This document shows, piece by piece, positions 18,858-26,751 of a stretch of DNA of 64,000 nucleotides. The translations under genes were made by a program, and so were the position numbers. Positions within the stretch are counted from its first letter, which is position 1. Each line of letters starts with the position of its first letter. Where the stretch lies: NCBI GenBank assembly GCA_965117025.1, contig OZ220746.1, positions 620,001 through 684,000 on the forward strand. Direction: 5' to 3'. A model generated the notes under the pieces. That model was not told the DNA's origin and ran no database searches. It saw nothing but the letters and a program-made list of their open reading frames with translations. The stretch comes from VXPQ01 sp965117025. Its GTDB lineage: Bacteria; Bacteroidota; Rhodothermia; Rhodothermales; VXPQ01.

Positions 18858-19637
18858 ATGACCAATCCAATGAGAATTCTCTTCGTATCCGATGAAGTGA
18901 ATCCTTTCTCGCAATCTTCAAGCACAGCGACGATCGTCCGACACCTCCCCGAACAACTCCACAACGAGGGCGGATACGAAATGCGCATCATGATGCCTCG
19001 ATACGGCATCGTCAGCGAACGCAGGAACCGTCTTCACGAAGTAATCCGGCTTTCGGGAACGCGTATCAAAATGGGTGACCGCACGGAGACACTCAAAGTG
19101 AAAGTCGCTTCCATCCCGGGAATACGCCTGCAAGTCTATTTCATGGACAATGATTATTATTTCAAACGGAAAGGTATCTATCGAACCGTCCAGAACAGCC
19201 AGCTTTTTGAAGATAATCTGGAGCGGGCATTGTTTTTTGGGCGGGCATCGCTCGAAACGATCCGGAAACTGGGATGGGCCCCGGATATTATTCATGCGTT
19301 CGGCTGGATGAGTGGTTTCGTCCCTATGCTGTTGCAAACCGAATATGCCGGCGACGATATTTTCGGGGACACACAAAGCGTATTCACCCCGCATCCGGTT
19401 TCTTTCGACGCTACGATTGACGAAGGATTCGTCGAGACCGAGGGCCTGGCCGATGCATTGCTCCTTGACGGTAAGGATCCGAACCACGTCGGCAACATGT
19501 TCGCGGACGCCACCATCTCTCTCCCGCAGATCGAAGAAACGACAGCGAGCGCATTATCCTTCACCGACACGCCTGGAGAACAGTTTGAAATAGCCCGATC
19601 GGTCTATGAACAACTGCTGAGCAAGGTAGCAGCCTGA
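18858..19637 (+). CDS. Stand-alone N-terminal half of a GT5 glycogen/starch synthase
   Basis: 259 residues from the ATG at 18858 (a second ATG is at 18870; the longest frame uses TTG). The MRILFVSDEVNPFSQ start, RIMMPRYGIVSERRNRLHEVIRLSG, VYFMDNDYYFKRKG and PDIIHAFGWMSGFVP blocks match the N-terminal Rossmann domain of GT5 synthases. The usual K-x-G-G motif is replaced and the whole C-terminal donor-binding domain is missing. Such half-length proteins are a recurring Bacteroidota family, so this is not a local truncation; it is unlikely to be an active synthase. It precedes a DUF4270 gene, a neighbour pair known in that phylum. Confidence 0.85.
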   Translation: MTNPMRILFVSDEVNPFSQSSSTATIVRHLPEQLHNEGGYEMRIMMPRYGIVSERRNRLHEVIRLSGTRIKMGDRTETLKVKVASIPGIRLQVYFMDNDYYFKRKGIYRTVQNSQLFEDNLERALFFGRASLETIRKLGWAPDIIHAFGWMSGFVPMLLQTEYAGDDIFGDTQSVFTPHPVSFDATIDEGFVETEGLADALLLDGKDPNHVGNMFADATISLPQIEETTASALSFTDTPGEQFEIARSVYEQLLSKVAA

Positions 19638-19733
19638 ATGCATAGGAGGCTCGCTTGCATTGTGTAAACGCGGGGAACCCGTGGTGATTTTACGCATACG
19701 CGCTTTTTGTCCCCTCACAATAAAATCCGGTCG

Positions 19734-20978
19734 ATGACGTTCCTCATGCCACCGGATGCCTTGTCCAAAAATCGAGCCTGCGTGAAGACGGCCCTGCCTA
19801 CCCTGCTGGTATGCGTATGTATAGGCGCCCTGCTGGCAGCCTGCGACGATCCCACGAACGTCGGCGGCGACCTGCTTGGCGCAGCCGGAGGCGATCCCGT
19901 CAATACGATCGAGCCCCTTTCATCCCTGCGGGCTGTGGAGTTGAAACAATCCCCCGATAGTACTCCACGTGTCCTCGCAGGCATGGTTCACGATCCCGTA
20001 CTCGGGCAATACGAAGTGCAGGGATATTTCGACATCACAGCCGTCACATCGGAGGATTTTCAGGCCGGCAACATCGAAGCGGTCGAATTGCGCCTGCGGC
20101 GCACCTATGTATACGGTGATTCCACGAGCGAGCTGCGAGCCGTGCTGAGGGAAATCAACGAGGACTGGGGCGCGGACGATATACCCACAGGGACCTCCTT
20201 CGATACCGGGCCGATCATCACGGAATTCACCTTTTCAGCCACGGATACACTGGTTGTCGTTCCATTGCCTGATTCCTGGGTTTCGGAGCACGATCCGGTG
20301 CTTCGGGACTCCGATCTCGGTAATCTTTTTCATGGTTTCCGCATCGATCCGATCGAAGGAAACGCAGTAGTCGGATTCGGCCCAACGGGTACGGCGCTGT
20401 TTGCAACCACCGGTTCGGACTCTCTTTTTTATCCGATCGGAAAAACCTACCCTTTCGCTGAACGTTCGGTGTCCGTGGATATTCCCGAAAACCGGTTTCT
20501 CATGCAGGCGGGCCTCGGACCTCTTCCCGAATTTTCACTATCCGTCTCCAGCGACGTCTATACGTCCGGCGAACCGTTTTCCGTGAACCGGGCTACGCTC
20601 ACGCTGTGGGCCGATACCCTGAGCTTCCGGCAAAATACGCCGACGCATTTCGAACGTCCTCTTCTCCGAACGCTGGACCTCTATGCGCGAGTATCCGGCG
20701 ACAGCACCTATGTCCTGGCAGGTCGAAGCACAATGGACGACCAGGGCCGGTTTGTATTCGAGGGTACTGCGCTCGTGCGTAATATCGAGGAGTATATCAC
20801 AGAAGACATAGAGTTCGAAATCCGGATGCCTGACCCGGAAACCCTGCCCACCGCATTATCCTCGAATCAGGCAAGTTATTACTATTATCACAGCTCCCTG
20901 AATCCCATGCTCTTTTATGATGCCGATGCCGGCGATAAGGCGCCCGCCGGATTCATCACGCTCACTCCGATCTATTGA
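19734..20978 (+). CDS. DUF4270-like outer-membrane lipoprotein
   Basis: 414 residues from the ATG at 19734; the longer frame uses a TTG. The lipobox LAAC is at residues 34-37 (Cys37), followed by DDPTNVGGDLL, the typical start of DUF4270 proteins. The mature part is beta-rich with paired 'EAVELRLRR' and 'RATLTLWAD' strand blocks, which suggest two related jelly-roll-like halves (inference). A role at the cell surface is expected from the lipobox; no enzyme motif is seen. It lies 96 nt after the half-length GT5 gene and its stop is 20 nt before the next start, so the three genes likely form an operon. Confidence 0.8.
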   Translation: MTFLMPPDALSKNRACVKTALPTLLVCVCIGALLAACDDPTNVGGDLLGAAGGDPVNTIEPLSSLRAVELKQSPDSTPRVLAGMVHDPVLGQYEVQGYFDITAVTSEDFQAGNIEAVELRLRRTYVYGDSTSELRAVLREINEDWGADDIPTGTSFDTGPIITEFTFSATDTLVVVPLPDSWVSEHDPVLRDSDLGNLFHGFRIDPIEGNAVVGFGPTGTALFATTGSDSLFYPIGKTYPFAERSVSVDIPENRFLMQAGLGPLPEFSLSVSSDVYTSGEPFSVNRATLTLWADTLSFRQNTPTHFERPLLRTLDLYARVSGDSTYVLAGRSTMDDQGRFVFEGTALVRNIEEYITEDIEFEIRMPDPETLPTALSSNQASYYYYHSSLNPMLFYDADAGDKAPAGFITLTPIY

Positions 20979-20998
20979 CCGCACTCCGTCGAGCCACG

Positions 20999-22369
20999 AT
21001 GCCACCTCTTTCTTTTGCCCGCATCGGATACAGATCTGGCCGCTTCGTCAGATCACTCGGGATATGCGCTGTCCTGTACCTCGTGACGGCAATGCTCGCC
21101 GTATCGCCCGGGATGGCGCAGGATGCCCGAGACGGATCTCTGTATTCCCGCTTTGGCATCGGCACATTGCAGCTTCATGCAGGGGGGCAGGGCACGGGGA
21201 TCGGTCACGCCGGGTATGCACTTCATTCGTTGCAATACGTGAACCCGAACAACCCGGGAGCCTGGGCCGATCAGGTGCTTACCCGCATTTCGGCAGGATT
21301 CGCCTACCAGAACCTTGTGATTTCCAATGAAAACGAGGAAACCAGTCGACTCGCCTCGGGCCAGTTGAGCGGCATACAGCTCGGTTTTCCGCTCATCCAG
21401 CGAAAACTGGGGGTGGCGCTGGGGTTTGCTCCCTTTTCGCGCGTGAGCTACAATGTCGCGAATGAAGGCACCCTGCTTTCCGGAGACCCGGCCCGGCCCG
21501 ATACAGTGGGGTATCTCGTGAATTTTTTCGGATCGGGAGGAATACAGCAGGTTACAGGGGGGCTCGGGTACAGGTTCAACTCCAATTTCAGTGCTGGCGC
21601 CTCACTCAATGCCCTTTTTGGCCTCATCGATGACGGGCGGGAGACCATCTTCCTGGAAGGCTCTTCCGGCCCCTTGTTTCTGGACACAAATCTTGAGACT
21701 TCGACACGGTTGAACGGTTTTTCGACTACGCTCGGGGCATTATTCAGTGTGCAAAACGTGTTTGCCGAAGAAGATTATATTAGTATTGGCGGAGCCTTTA
21801 CACTTCCCGCAACGTTGTCAGCCAAACGGGTTACCTCCCTGGGACAAAACCTTGACAGGGATACATTGGGAACCACGATTTCCGGAAAAATCGACATGCC
21901 CTGGCAATTAGGCCTGGGCGTTGCGTATTATCCTGACAATCGATGGACGTTATCGACCGGAGGAAAATTCGCCCCATGGACCGATCTGCGGAGCACGATC
22001 CCCTTGCCCGGATATCATTCGGGAACGGCGCAGGGGTTGTCAGACGTAGTGCAGTTCGGAGCCGGTGTTGAATTCCTGCCTGCAGGGACCGATCTTCTTG
22101 CTTCGTGGCCGGCGCGCATTGCCTACCGCTTCGGAATTTCCTGGGACCGGGCGTATATTTCCCCTGATCGGAATATGAACATCGAAACCACAACGGTTGC
22201 GGCAGGCTTTGGTTTACCGACGCTGATACCTGGTGCATACCTCGATATAAACATGCAGGTGGGTATACGTGGCGCTGCCCGGGCCGATCTCGTACGCGAT
22301 GTTTTCTACCGGCTTTCCATGTCGGTAAATATAGGCGAACGATGGTTCCAGACCCCGAAACTACGTTAA
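20999..22369 (+). CDS. Outer-membrane beta-barrel protein (FadL-like appearance)
   Basis: 456 residues from the ATG at 20999. A signal peptide ends near SPGMAQD (about residue 41). The mature N-terminus DGSLYSRFGIGTLQLHAGGQGTGIG resembles the hatch of FadL/OMPP1-like proteins of Bacteroidota that are listed simply as outer membrane proteins. Strands alternate throughout, for example GGLGYRFNSNFSAGASLNALFG and VAYYPDNRWTLSTGGKF. Ligand unknown. It follows the DUF4270 gene closely and precedes a TPR gene after 58 nt. Confidence 0.75.
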   Translation: MPPLSFARIGYRSGRFVRSLGICAVLYLVTAMLAVSPGMAQDARDGSLYSRFGIGTLQLHAGGQGTGIGHAGYALHSLQYVNPNNPGAWADQVLTRISAGFAYQNLVISNENEETSRLASGQLSGIQLGFPLIQRKLGVALGFAPFSRVSYNVANEGTLLSGDPARPDTVGYLVNFFGSGGIQQVTGGLGYRFNSNFSAGASLNALFGLIDDGRETIFLEGSSGPLFLDTNLETSTRLNGFSTTLGALFSVQNVFAEEDYISIGGAFTLPATLSAKRVTSLGQNLDRDTLGTTISGKIDMPWQLGLGVAYYPDNRWTLSTGGKFAPWTDLRSTIPLPGYHSGTAQGLSDVVQFGAGVEFLPAGTDLLASWPARIAYRFGISWDRAYISPDRNMNIETTTVAAGFGLPTLIPGAYLDINMQVGIRGAARADLVRDVFYRLSMSVNIGERWFQTPKLR

Positions 22370-22427
22370 TGTCAAAAGGTGTAACTTTACCGGCAGGCGA
22401 TCCACCTTCACAAGACGAGCTTTAATC

Positions 22428-23780
22428 ATGCGGCGCATCGTAAAGCATATCTCCTTCTGTAGCCAGGGGCTCATCGCATCCGTATTGCTTGCGGTTGCAT
22501 GCGCCACCGGACCAGTGCAGCCTGTCCTCGCGCAATCCGACGAGGCAAACGTAGTAAGCGACCAGGACAAGGGCGTGCACTACAGCCTCTACTACGAGGA
22601 TTTCAAAAACAGAAATTATCTGAGTGCACTGCCGAACCTCCATTGGATCCTCAACAATGCGCCCGATTACCCACGGAATGACGACCGGAATTTCGAGCGA
22701 ACCGTGGAACTCTATACAGCACTGGCCGAGGACTCGCCGAGCGAAGAGGGCAAACAGGCGCATCTCGACTCAGCTTATGTATGGTTCGATCGATCCATCG
22801 ACCGTATGCGAGAAGGCGCCATTGAGTTCGACGAACCCCAATGGCTGCTCCAGAAAGGACGCTTCCTTCAGGAACACAGTCAATCGCTGAGCGGCGATGC
22901 CCCGGCATTCGCCTCGGTCTACAACGAGGTCTACACCATGGTAGGGTGTAATATCGATGCGTACTATATCCGTATCATCATCGACGACGCCGCCCGAAAT
23001 GGCGATAAGCAGCGCGCCGTGAACCTGACGGACGAAGCCGAAGCATGCTATCCCGACAATCAGGATGTCGCTGCATACCTCACGGAGATACGTAACGCCC
23101 TGTTCAGCACCCCGGAAGAACGCCTTGAATTTCTCCAGACACGACTGGAAGACACCCCGGATAACATAGAGGTGGCCGCGGAACTCTTTGACATCTATCT
23201 CGAATTGGGCTACCGAGACGAGGCTGCAGAACTTGGCGACCGTCTGCTCGAAATGGATCCATCGCCCCTTACATACCGCCGCCTTGGCCAGCTACATCTC
23301 CAGGACGGGAATGCAACCCGGGCGCTATCCTATTACGAGCAGGCCCTCTCGCTTCTCGGCGACGACGCCGACGCCACGGTCCGGCGGGATATTCTGTACA
23401 ATCTGGGAATTGCCCGGCAACAGGACGGCGCCGTTTCCCAGGCACGATCCTTCTTCCGTCAGGCCATTCAGATAGATGCAAACTTCGGTCAGGCATATAT
23501 CGCCATCGGTGACCTGTACGCCTCCGCTGTATCGAATTGCGGCACGTTCGAACGGGAAGACCGGGCCGTTTACTGGCTGGCGGTGGATTATTATCAGCAG
23601 GCCCGGGCAAAGGATTCGAGTGTATCCGCGCAGGCGAATCAGAAAATCGCCACCTACCGGCGCAGTTTTCCGGATCAGGAAGCACTCTTTTTCAATAACT
23701 GGGAGCCAGGGCAGCCCTACCGGGTGGATTACGGCTGTTACGCATGGATCAACGAAACGACCACCGTGCGCGCCCCGTAA
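22428..23780 (+). CDS. Secreted TPR protein
   Basis: 450 residues. A signal peptide (MRRIVKHISFCSQGLIASVLLAVACATG) may include a lipobox-like AVAC, but PVLAQSDE just after it is a normal signal-peptidase I site. TPR units are clear over residues 245-390 (LTYRRLGQLHLQDGNATRALSYYEQALSL; ILYNLGIARQQDGAVSQARSFFRQAI). The C-terminus (FFNNWEPGQPYRVDYGCYAWINETTTVR) looks like a conserved tail found in Bacteroidota TPR proteins. Two well-spaced Cys pairs may form disulfides. Role unknown; probably an envelope scaffold working with the barrel protein upstream. Confidence 0.75.
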   Translation: MRRIVKHISFCSQGLIASVLLAVACATGPVQPVLAQSDEANVVSDQDKGVHYSLYYEDFKNRNYLSALPNLHWILNNAPDYPRNDDRNFERTVELYTALAEDSPSEEGKQAHLDSAYVWFDRSIDRMREGAIEFDEPQWLLQKGRFLQEHSQSLSGDAPAFASVYNEVYTMVGCNIDAYYIRIIIDDAARNGDKQRAVNLTDEAEACYPDNQDVAAYLTEIRNALFSTPEERLEFLQTRLEDTPDNIEVAAELFDIYLELGYRDEAAELGDRLLEMDPSPLTYRRLGQLHLQDGNATRALSYYEQALSLLGDDADATVRRDILYNLGIARQQDGAVSQARSFFRQAIQIDANFGQAYIAIGDLYASAVSNCGTFEREDRAVYWLAVDYYQQARAKDSSVSAQANQKIATYRRSFPDQEALFFNNWEPGQPYRVDYGCYAWINETTTVRAP

Positions 23781-23875
23781 CGCCTCGCATCCGGCTCTTC
23801 TTTCACCATTTCCACCCCTTTTAACGGCCCGCGCTTGCAGCCCGTTCGTAGTATCCTGTAATTCTTGTCAGCATT

Positions 23876-25171
23876 ATGCAAATAGAACACATCGCCGCCC
23901 GGCAGATTCTTGACAGCCGTGGTAATCCGACCGTCGAAGTCGATGTCATCACATCGGACGGGTTTCGTGGGCGTGCCGCTGTCCCGAGTGGGGCATCCAC
24001 GGGAGAACACGAGGCGGTAGAACTACGGGATGGGGACGACAGCACCTACATGGGCAAGGGCGTACTGGATGCGGTCCGGAACGTGAACGAAATAATCGCC
24101 CCGGAATTGACCGGACAGAATGCGCTGGATCAGGTTTCTGTGGATAATACGCTGATCGATCTTGACGGCACCGAAAACAAGGAGCGGCTTGGGGCCAATG
24201 CCCTGCTCGGCGTATCGCTTGCGGTCGCAAAAGCCGCCGCGGAGAATCTCGGTCTTCCTCTCTACCGATATATTGGCGGAACCAATGCCTCCACGCTTCC
24301 CGTACCGATGATGAATATCATCAACGGAGGGCATCATGCGGACAACAGCGTGGACATGCAGGAATTCATGATCATGCCGATCGGGGCAAGCTCCTTCAGT
24401 GAAGCGCTCCGCGTCGGCGCCGAAATTTTCCATACGTTGCGAAGGGTACTCAAGGAAAGGGGATACAATACGGCGGTGGGTGATGAAGGCGGCTTTGCCC
24501 CCGACCTGCGTTCCAACGACGAAGCCGTGGAGGTCATCCTCGAAGCCATTTCGCAAGCCGGATACGAAGCAGGGCGGGATGTCTATCTGGCCTTGGATCC
24601 GGCCACATCCGAAATGTACCGGGACGGGTATTATCTTTTCTGGAAGAGCGATCCGGATACGAAGCGATCCGCCTCGGACATGATCGACTTCTGGGAAAAC
24701 TGGGTCAATCAGTATCCTGTCCTCTCCATTGAGGATGGGTTGGCCGAAGATGACTGGGAAGGCTGGAAAGAACTCACAGACCGTCTCGGGAACCGGATCC
24801 AACTCGTCGGAGACGACCTTTTTGTGACGAATACCGATCGGCTGCAACAAGGCATCAGCGACGGAGCGGCCAACTCCATACTGATCAAACTGAACCAGAT
24901 CGGCACGCTGACGGAAACGCTTCAGGCCATCGAACTCGCGCATACTCATGGATATACGGCGGTGATCAGCCATCGCTCCGGCGAAACCGAAGATGCGACC
25001 ATTGCGGACCTTGCCGTAGCCACGAATGCCGGTCAGATCAAGACCGGCTCCGCAAGCCGCAGCGATCGTATCGCAAAATACAATCAGTTACTGCGCATCG
25101 AGGAATTGCTCGAATCTGCGGCTTCTTTTCCCGGCATGGGCGCGCTGCGTCCCGGCGCCATAGAACAATAG
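23876..25171 (+). CDS. eno: Enolase
   Basis: 431 residues with all family blocks: ARQILDSRGNPTVEVDV near the start, the GDEGGFAPDL loop, metal ligands in LALDPATSE, SIEDGLAEDDW and VGDDLFVTN, and the signature LIKLNQIGTLTE followed by AVISHRSGETEDATIADLAV. It interconverts 2-phosphoglycerate and phosphoenolpyruvate in glycolysis. The product can feed the pyruvate phosphate dikinase at 47041. The DivIC/FtsB-like gene starts 4 nt after its stop, an arrangement seen in many bacteria. Confidence 0.98.
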   Translation: MQIEHIAARQILDSRGNPTVEVDVITSDGFRGRAAVPSGASTGEHEAVELRDGDDSTYMGKGVLDAVRNVNEIIAPELTGQNALDQVSVDNTLIDLDGTENKERLGANALLGVSLAVAKAAAENLGLPLYRYIGGTNASTLPVPMMNIINGGHHADNSVDMQEFMIMPIGASSFSEALRVGAEIFHTLRRVLKERGYNTAVGDEGGFAPDLRSNDEAVEVILEAISQAGYEAGRDVYLALDPATSEMYRDGYYLFWKSDPDTKRSASDMIDFWENWVNQYPVLSIEDGLAEDDWEGWKELTDRLGNRIQLVGDDLFVTNTDRLQQGISDGAANSILIKLNQIGTLTETLQAIELAHTHGYTAVISHRSGETEDATIADLAVATNAGQIKTGSASRSDRIAKYNQLLRIEELLESAASFPGMGALRPGAIEQ

Positions 25172-25175
25172 CTGC

Positions 25176-25631
25176 ATGAAGAAGAAATCCTTCAACCATT
25201 CGCAAAACCGGGGAAGAGCGGATATGCCGTCTTCCCGGCTATCCCTGCCTGCGTATACGAAACGGCGCCTGCGCAAAACAATCCTGTGGGTTGTGGCAGC
25301 AGCTGCCCTCGGCTCGTTCCTGTTCCTCGACAGCCACAGCCTTCTCAAGCGTATGACGTGGCGGAGCGAATACACGGAAGTACGCCAGGAAAACGAAAGG
25401 CTGCGAGCCGATATCGAACAACTCGAAAAAGAAGTCAGCGAAGGTCTCTCCGACGAAGCAGTAGAAAAAATCGCGCGCGAGGAATATGGCATGCACCGCC
25501 CCGGCGAAACGGTGTACCCTGTCGAAGAAAACGCCAATGCCAAAACGAATGCGGCGGAAAATCGGCCACATAAGTCCATGCACGAATCTCCGGATAACGC
25601 ATCAAGCAACCAACGCACTGCAAACGATTGA
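25176..25631 (+). CDS. Septum formation initiator (DivIC/FtsB-like)
   Basis: 151 residues. A basic cytoplasmic N-terminus (residues 1-33) is followed by one membrane helix (TILWVVAAAALGSFLFL), a short coiled coil (RQENERLRADIEQLEKEVSEG) and the family end block EKIAREEYGMHRPGETVY. These bitopic proteins join the divisome with FtsL and FtsQ. The tail after residue 115 is polar and looks disordered. The gene lies 4 nt after eno and is probably translated from the same transcript. Confidence 0.88.
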   Translation: MKKKSFNHSQNRGRADMPSSRLSLPAYTKRRLRKTILWVVAAAALGSFLFLDSHSLLKRMTWRSEYTEVRQENERLRADIEQLEKEVSEGLSDEAVEKIAREEYGMHRPGETVYPVEENANAKTNAAENRPHKSMHESPDNASSNQRTAND

Positions 25632-25697
25632 CCTTCCGGCACGCATTTCCCACGAACCTCCCGGAATGATCCGCCGCCTGTATCAAAAGACCTCGGC

Positions 25698-26687
25698 ATG
25701 AATCAGCTCGCAATAGGGATTGATCTTGGAGGAACCATGATCAAAGCGGCCCTTGTCCGGCGGGATGAAGGGTTCGTCGTCGAGAAAGCACGCGACACCG
25801 AGGCAATCCACGGCCCCGACCATGTACTGGACCGTATTGCGGACCTTATCCGTTCGGTCGCAGCCGAGGCTCCGGATGCGGTAATCAGCGGTATCGGTAT
25901 CGGGGCGCCAGGGGCAATCAACTGGGAACGTACGTCGGTCGTACAGCCCCCCAACCTGCCCGGATGGGGGGTAGTAAATCTCCGGGAAGCACTACAAGCG
26001 CGTCTGGGCGACGAACTTCCCGTATTCGTGGAAAACGACGCCAATCTGGCCGGGCTTGGTTCGGCGCACTACGGCAGAGGACGGCCCTACCCTTCCTTCA
26101 TCATGGTCACGCTGGGCACAGGGGTAGGCGGCGCCATCATTTATGATCAGAAGATATTCCGCGGGACTACCGGGGCCGCTGCTGAGATCGGACATATGAC
26201 GATCAATTTCGCGGGCGACATCGACCGATACGGCATTGCGGGTTCGATCGAGGCATATCTGGGACAGAAATACCTGTCCCGTTACGGACGCCACAAATTG
26301 CTTACCCGGCACGAAAGCATCATACACCAGATGGCAGGGCAGGATCTGCAAAACCTCACCCCCCTCATGCTCTACGAAGCAGCTTGCAGCGGGGACGAAC
26401 CTGCCCAGGAAATTCTGAGATGGGCAGGCCATAAACTGGGCGTCGTCCTCGGAGCATCCATTAATCTTCTGGACATTCGCAAGGTCGTGGTAGGGGGCGG
26501 GCTTTCGGCCGCAGGAGATTTTATCATTGACGCAGCCCGGAAAAGCATTCGGGAATACGTCATTCCGGATCACCGGGACGAGATCGAAATCGTGCGAGAA
26601 ACCCTCGGCAACGAAGCGGGTATGCTCGGAGCCGCCCATCTGGTCTTTCAGTCTCTCGACGAAGAAGCGGTCAGGTCGCCCGCATAG
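25698..26687 (+). CDS. ROK-family sugar kinase lacking the zinc cysteines
   Basis: 329 residues. The phosphate loop GIDLGGTMIKAAL is at residues 7-19 and the catalytic block VENDANLAGLG is about residue 112. The EIGHMT block is present, but the usual zinc motif C-x-C-G-x2-G-C just after it reads DRYGIAGS, so the metal cysteines are absent. The family phosphorylates glucose, N-acetyl sugars or related hexoses; I favour a glucokinase role because of the neighbouring eno, without proof. It is 66 nt downstream of the DivIC-like gene. Confidence 0.85.
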   Translation: MNQLAIGIDLGGTMIKAALVRRDEGFVVEKARDTEAIHGPDHVLDRIADLIRSVAAEAPDAVISGIGIGAPGAINWERTSVVQPPNLPGWGVVNLREALQARLGDELPVFVENDANLAGLGSAHYGRGRPYPSFIMVTLGTGVGGAIIYDQKIFRGTTGAAAEIGHMTINFAGDIDRYGIAGSIEAYLGQKYLSRYGRHKLLTRHESIIHQMAGQDLQNLTPLMLYEAACSGDEPAQEILRWAGHKLGVVLGASINLLDIRKVVVGGGLSAAGDFIIDAARKSIREYVIPDHRDEIEIVRETLGNEAGMLGAAHLVFQSLDEEAVRSPA

Positions 26688-26751
26688 TCACGGACATCCG
26701 GCATCCACCTGCACCCGGGAGGGCCCGCATGTCCACCATCCGCCCTGTTTT

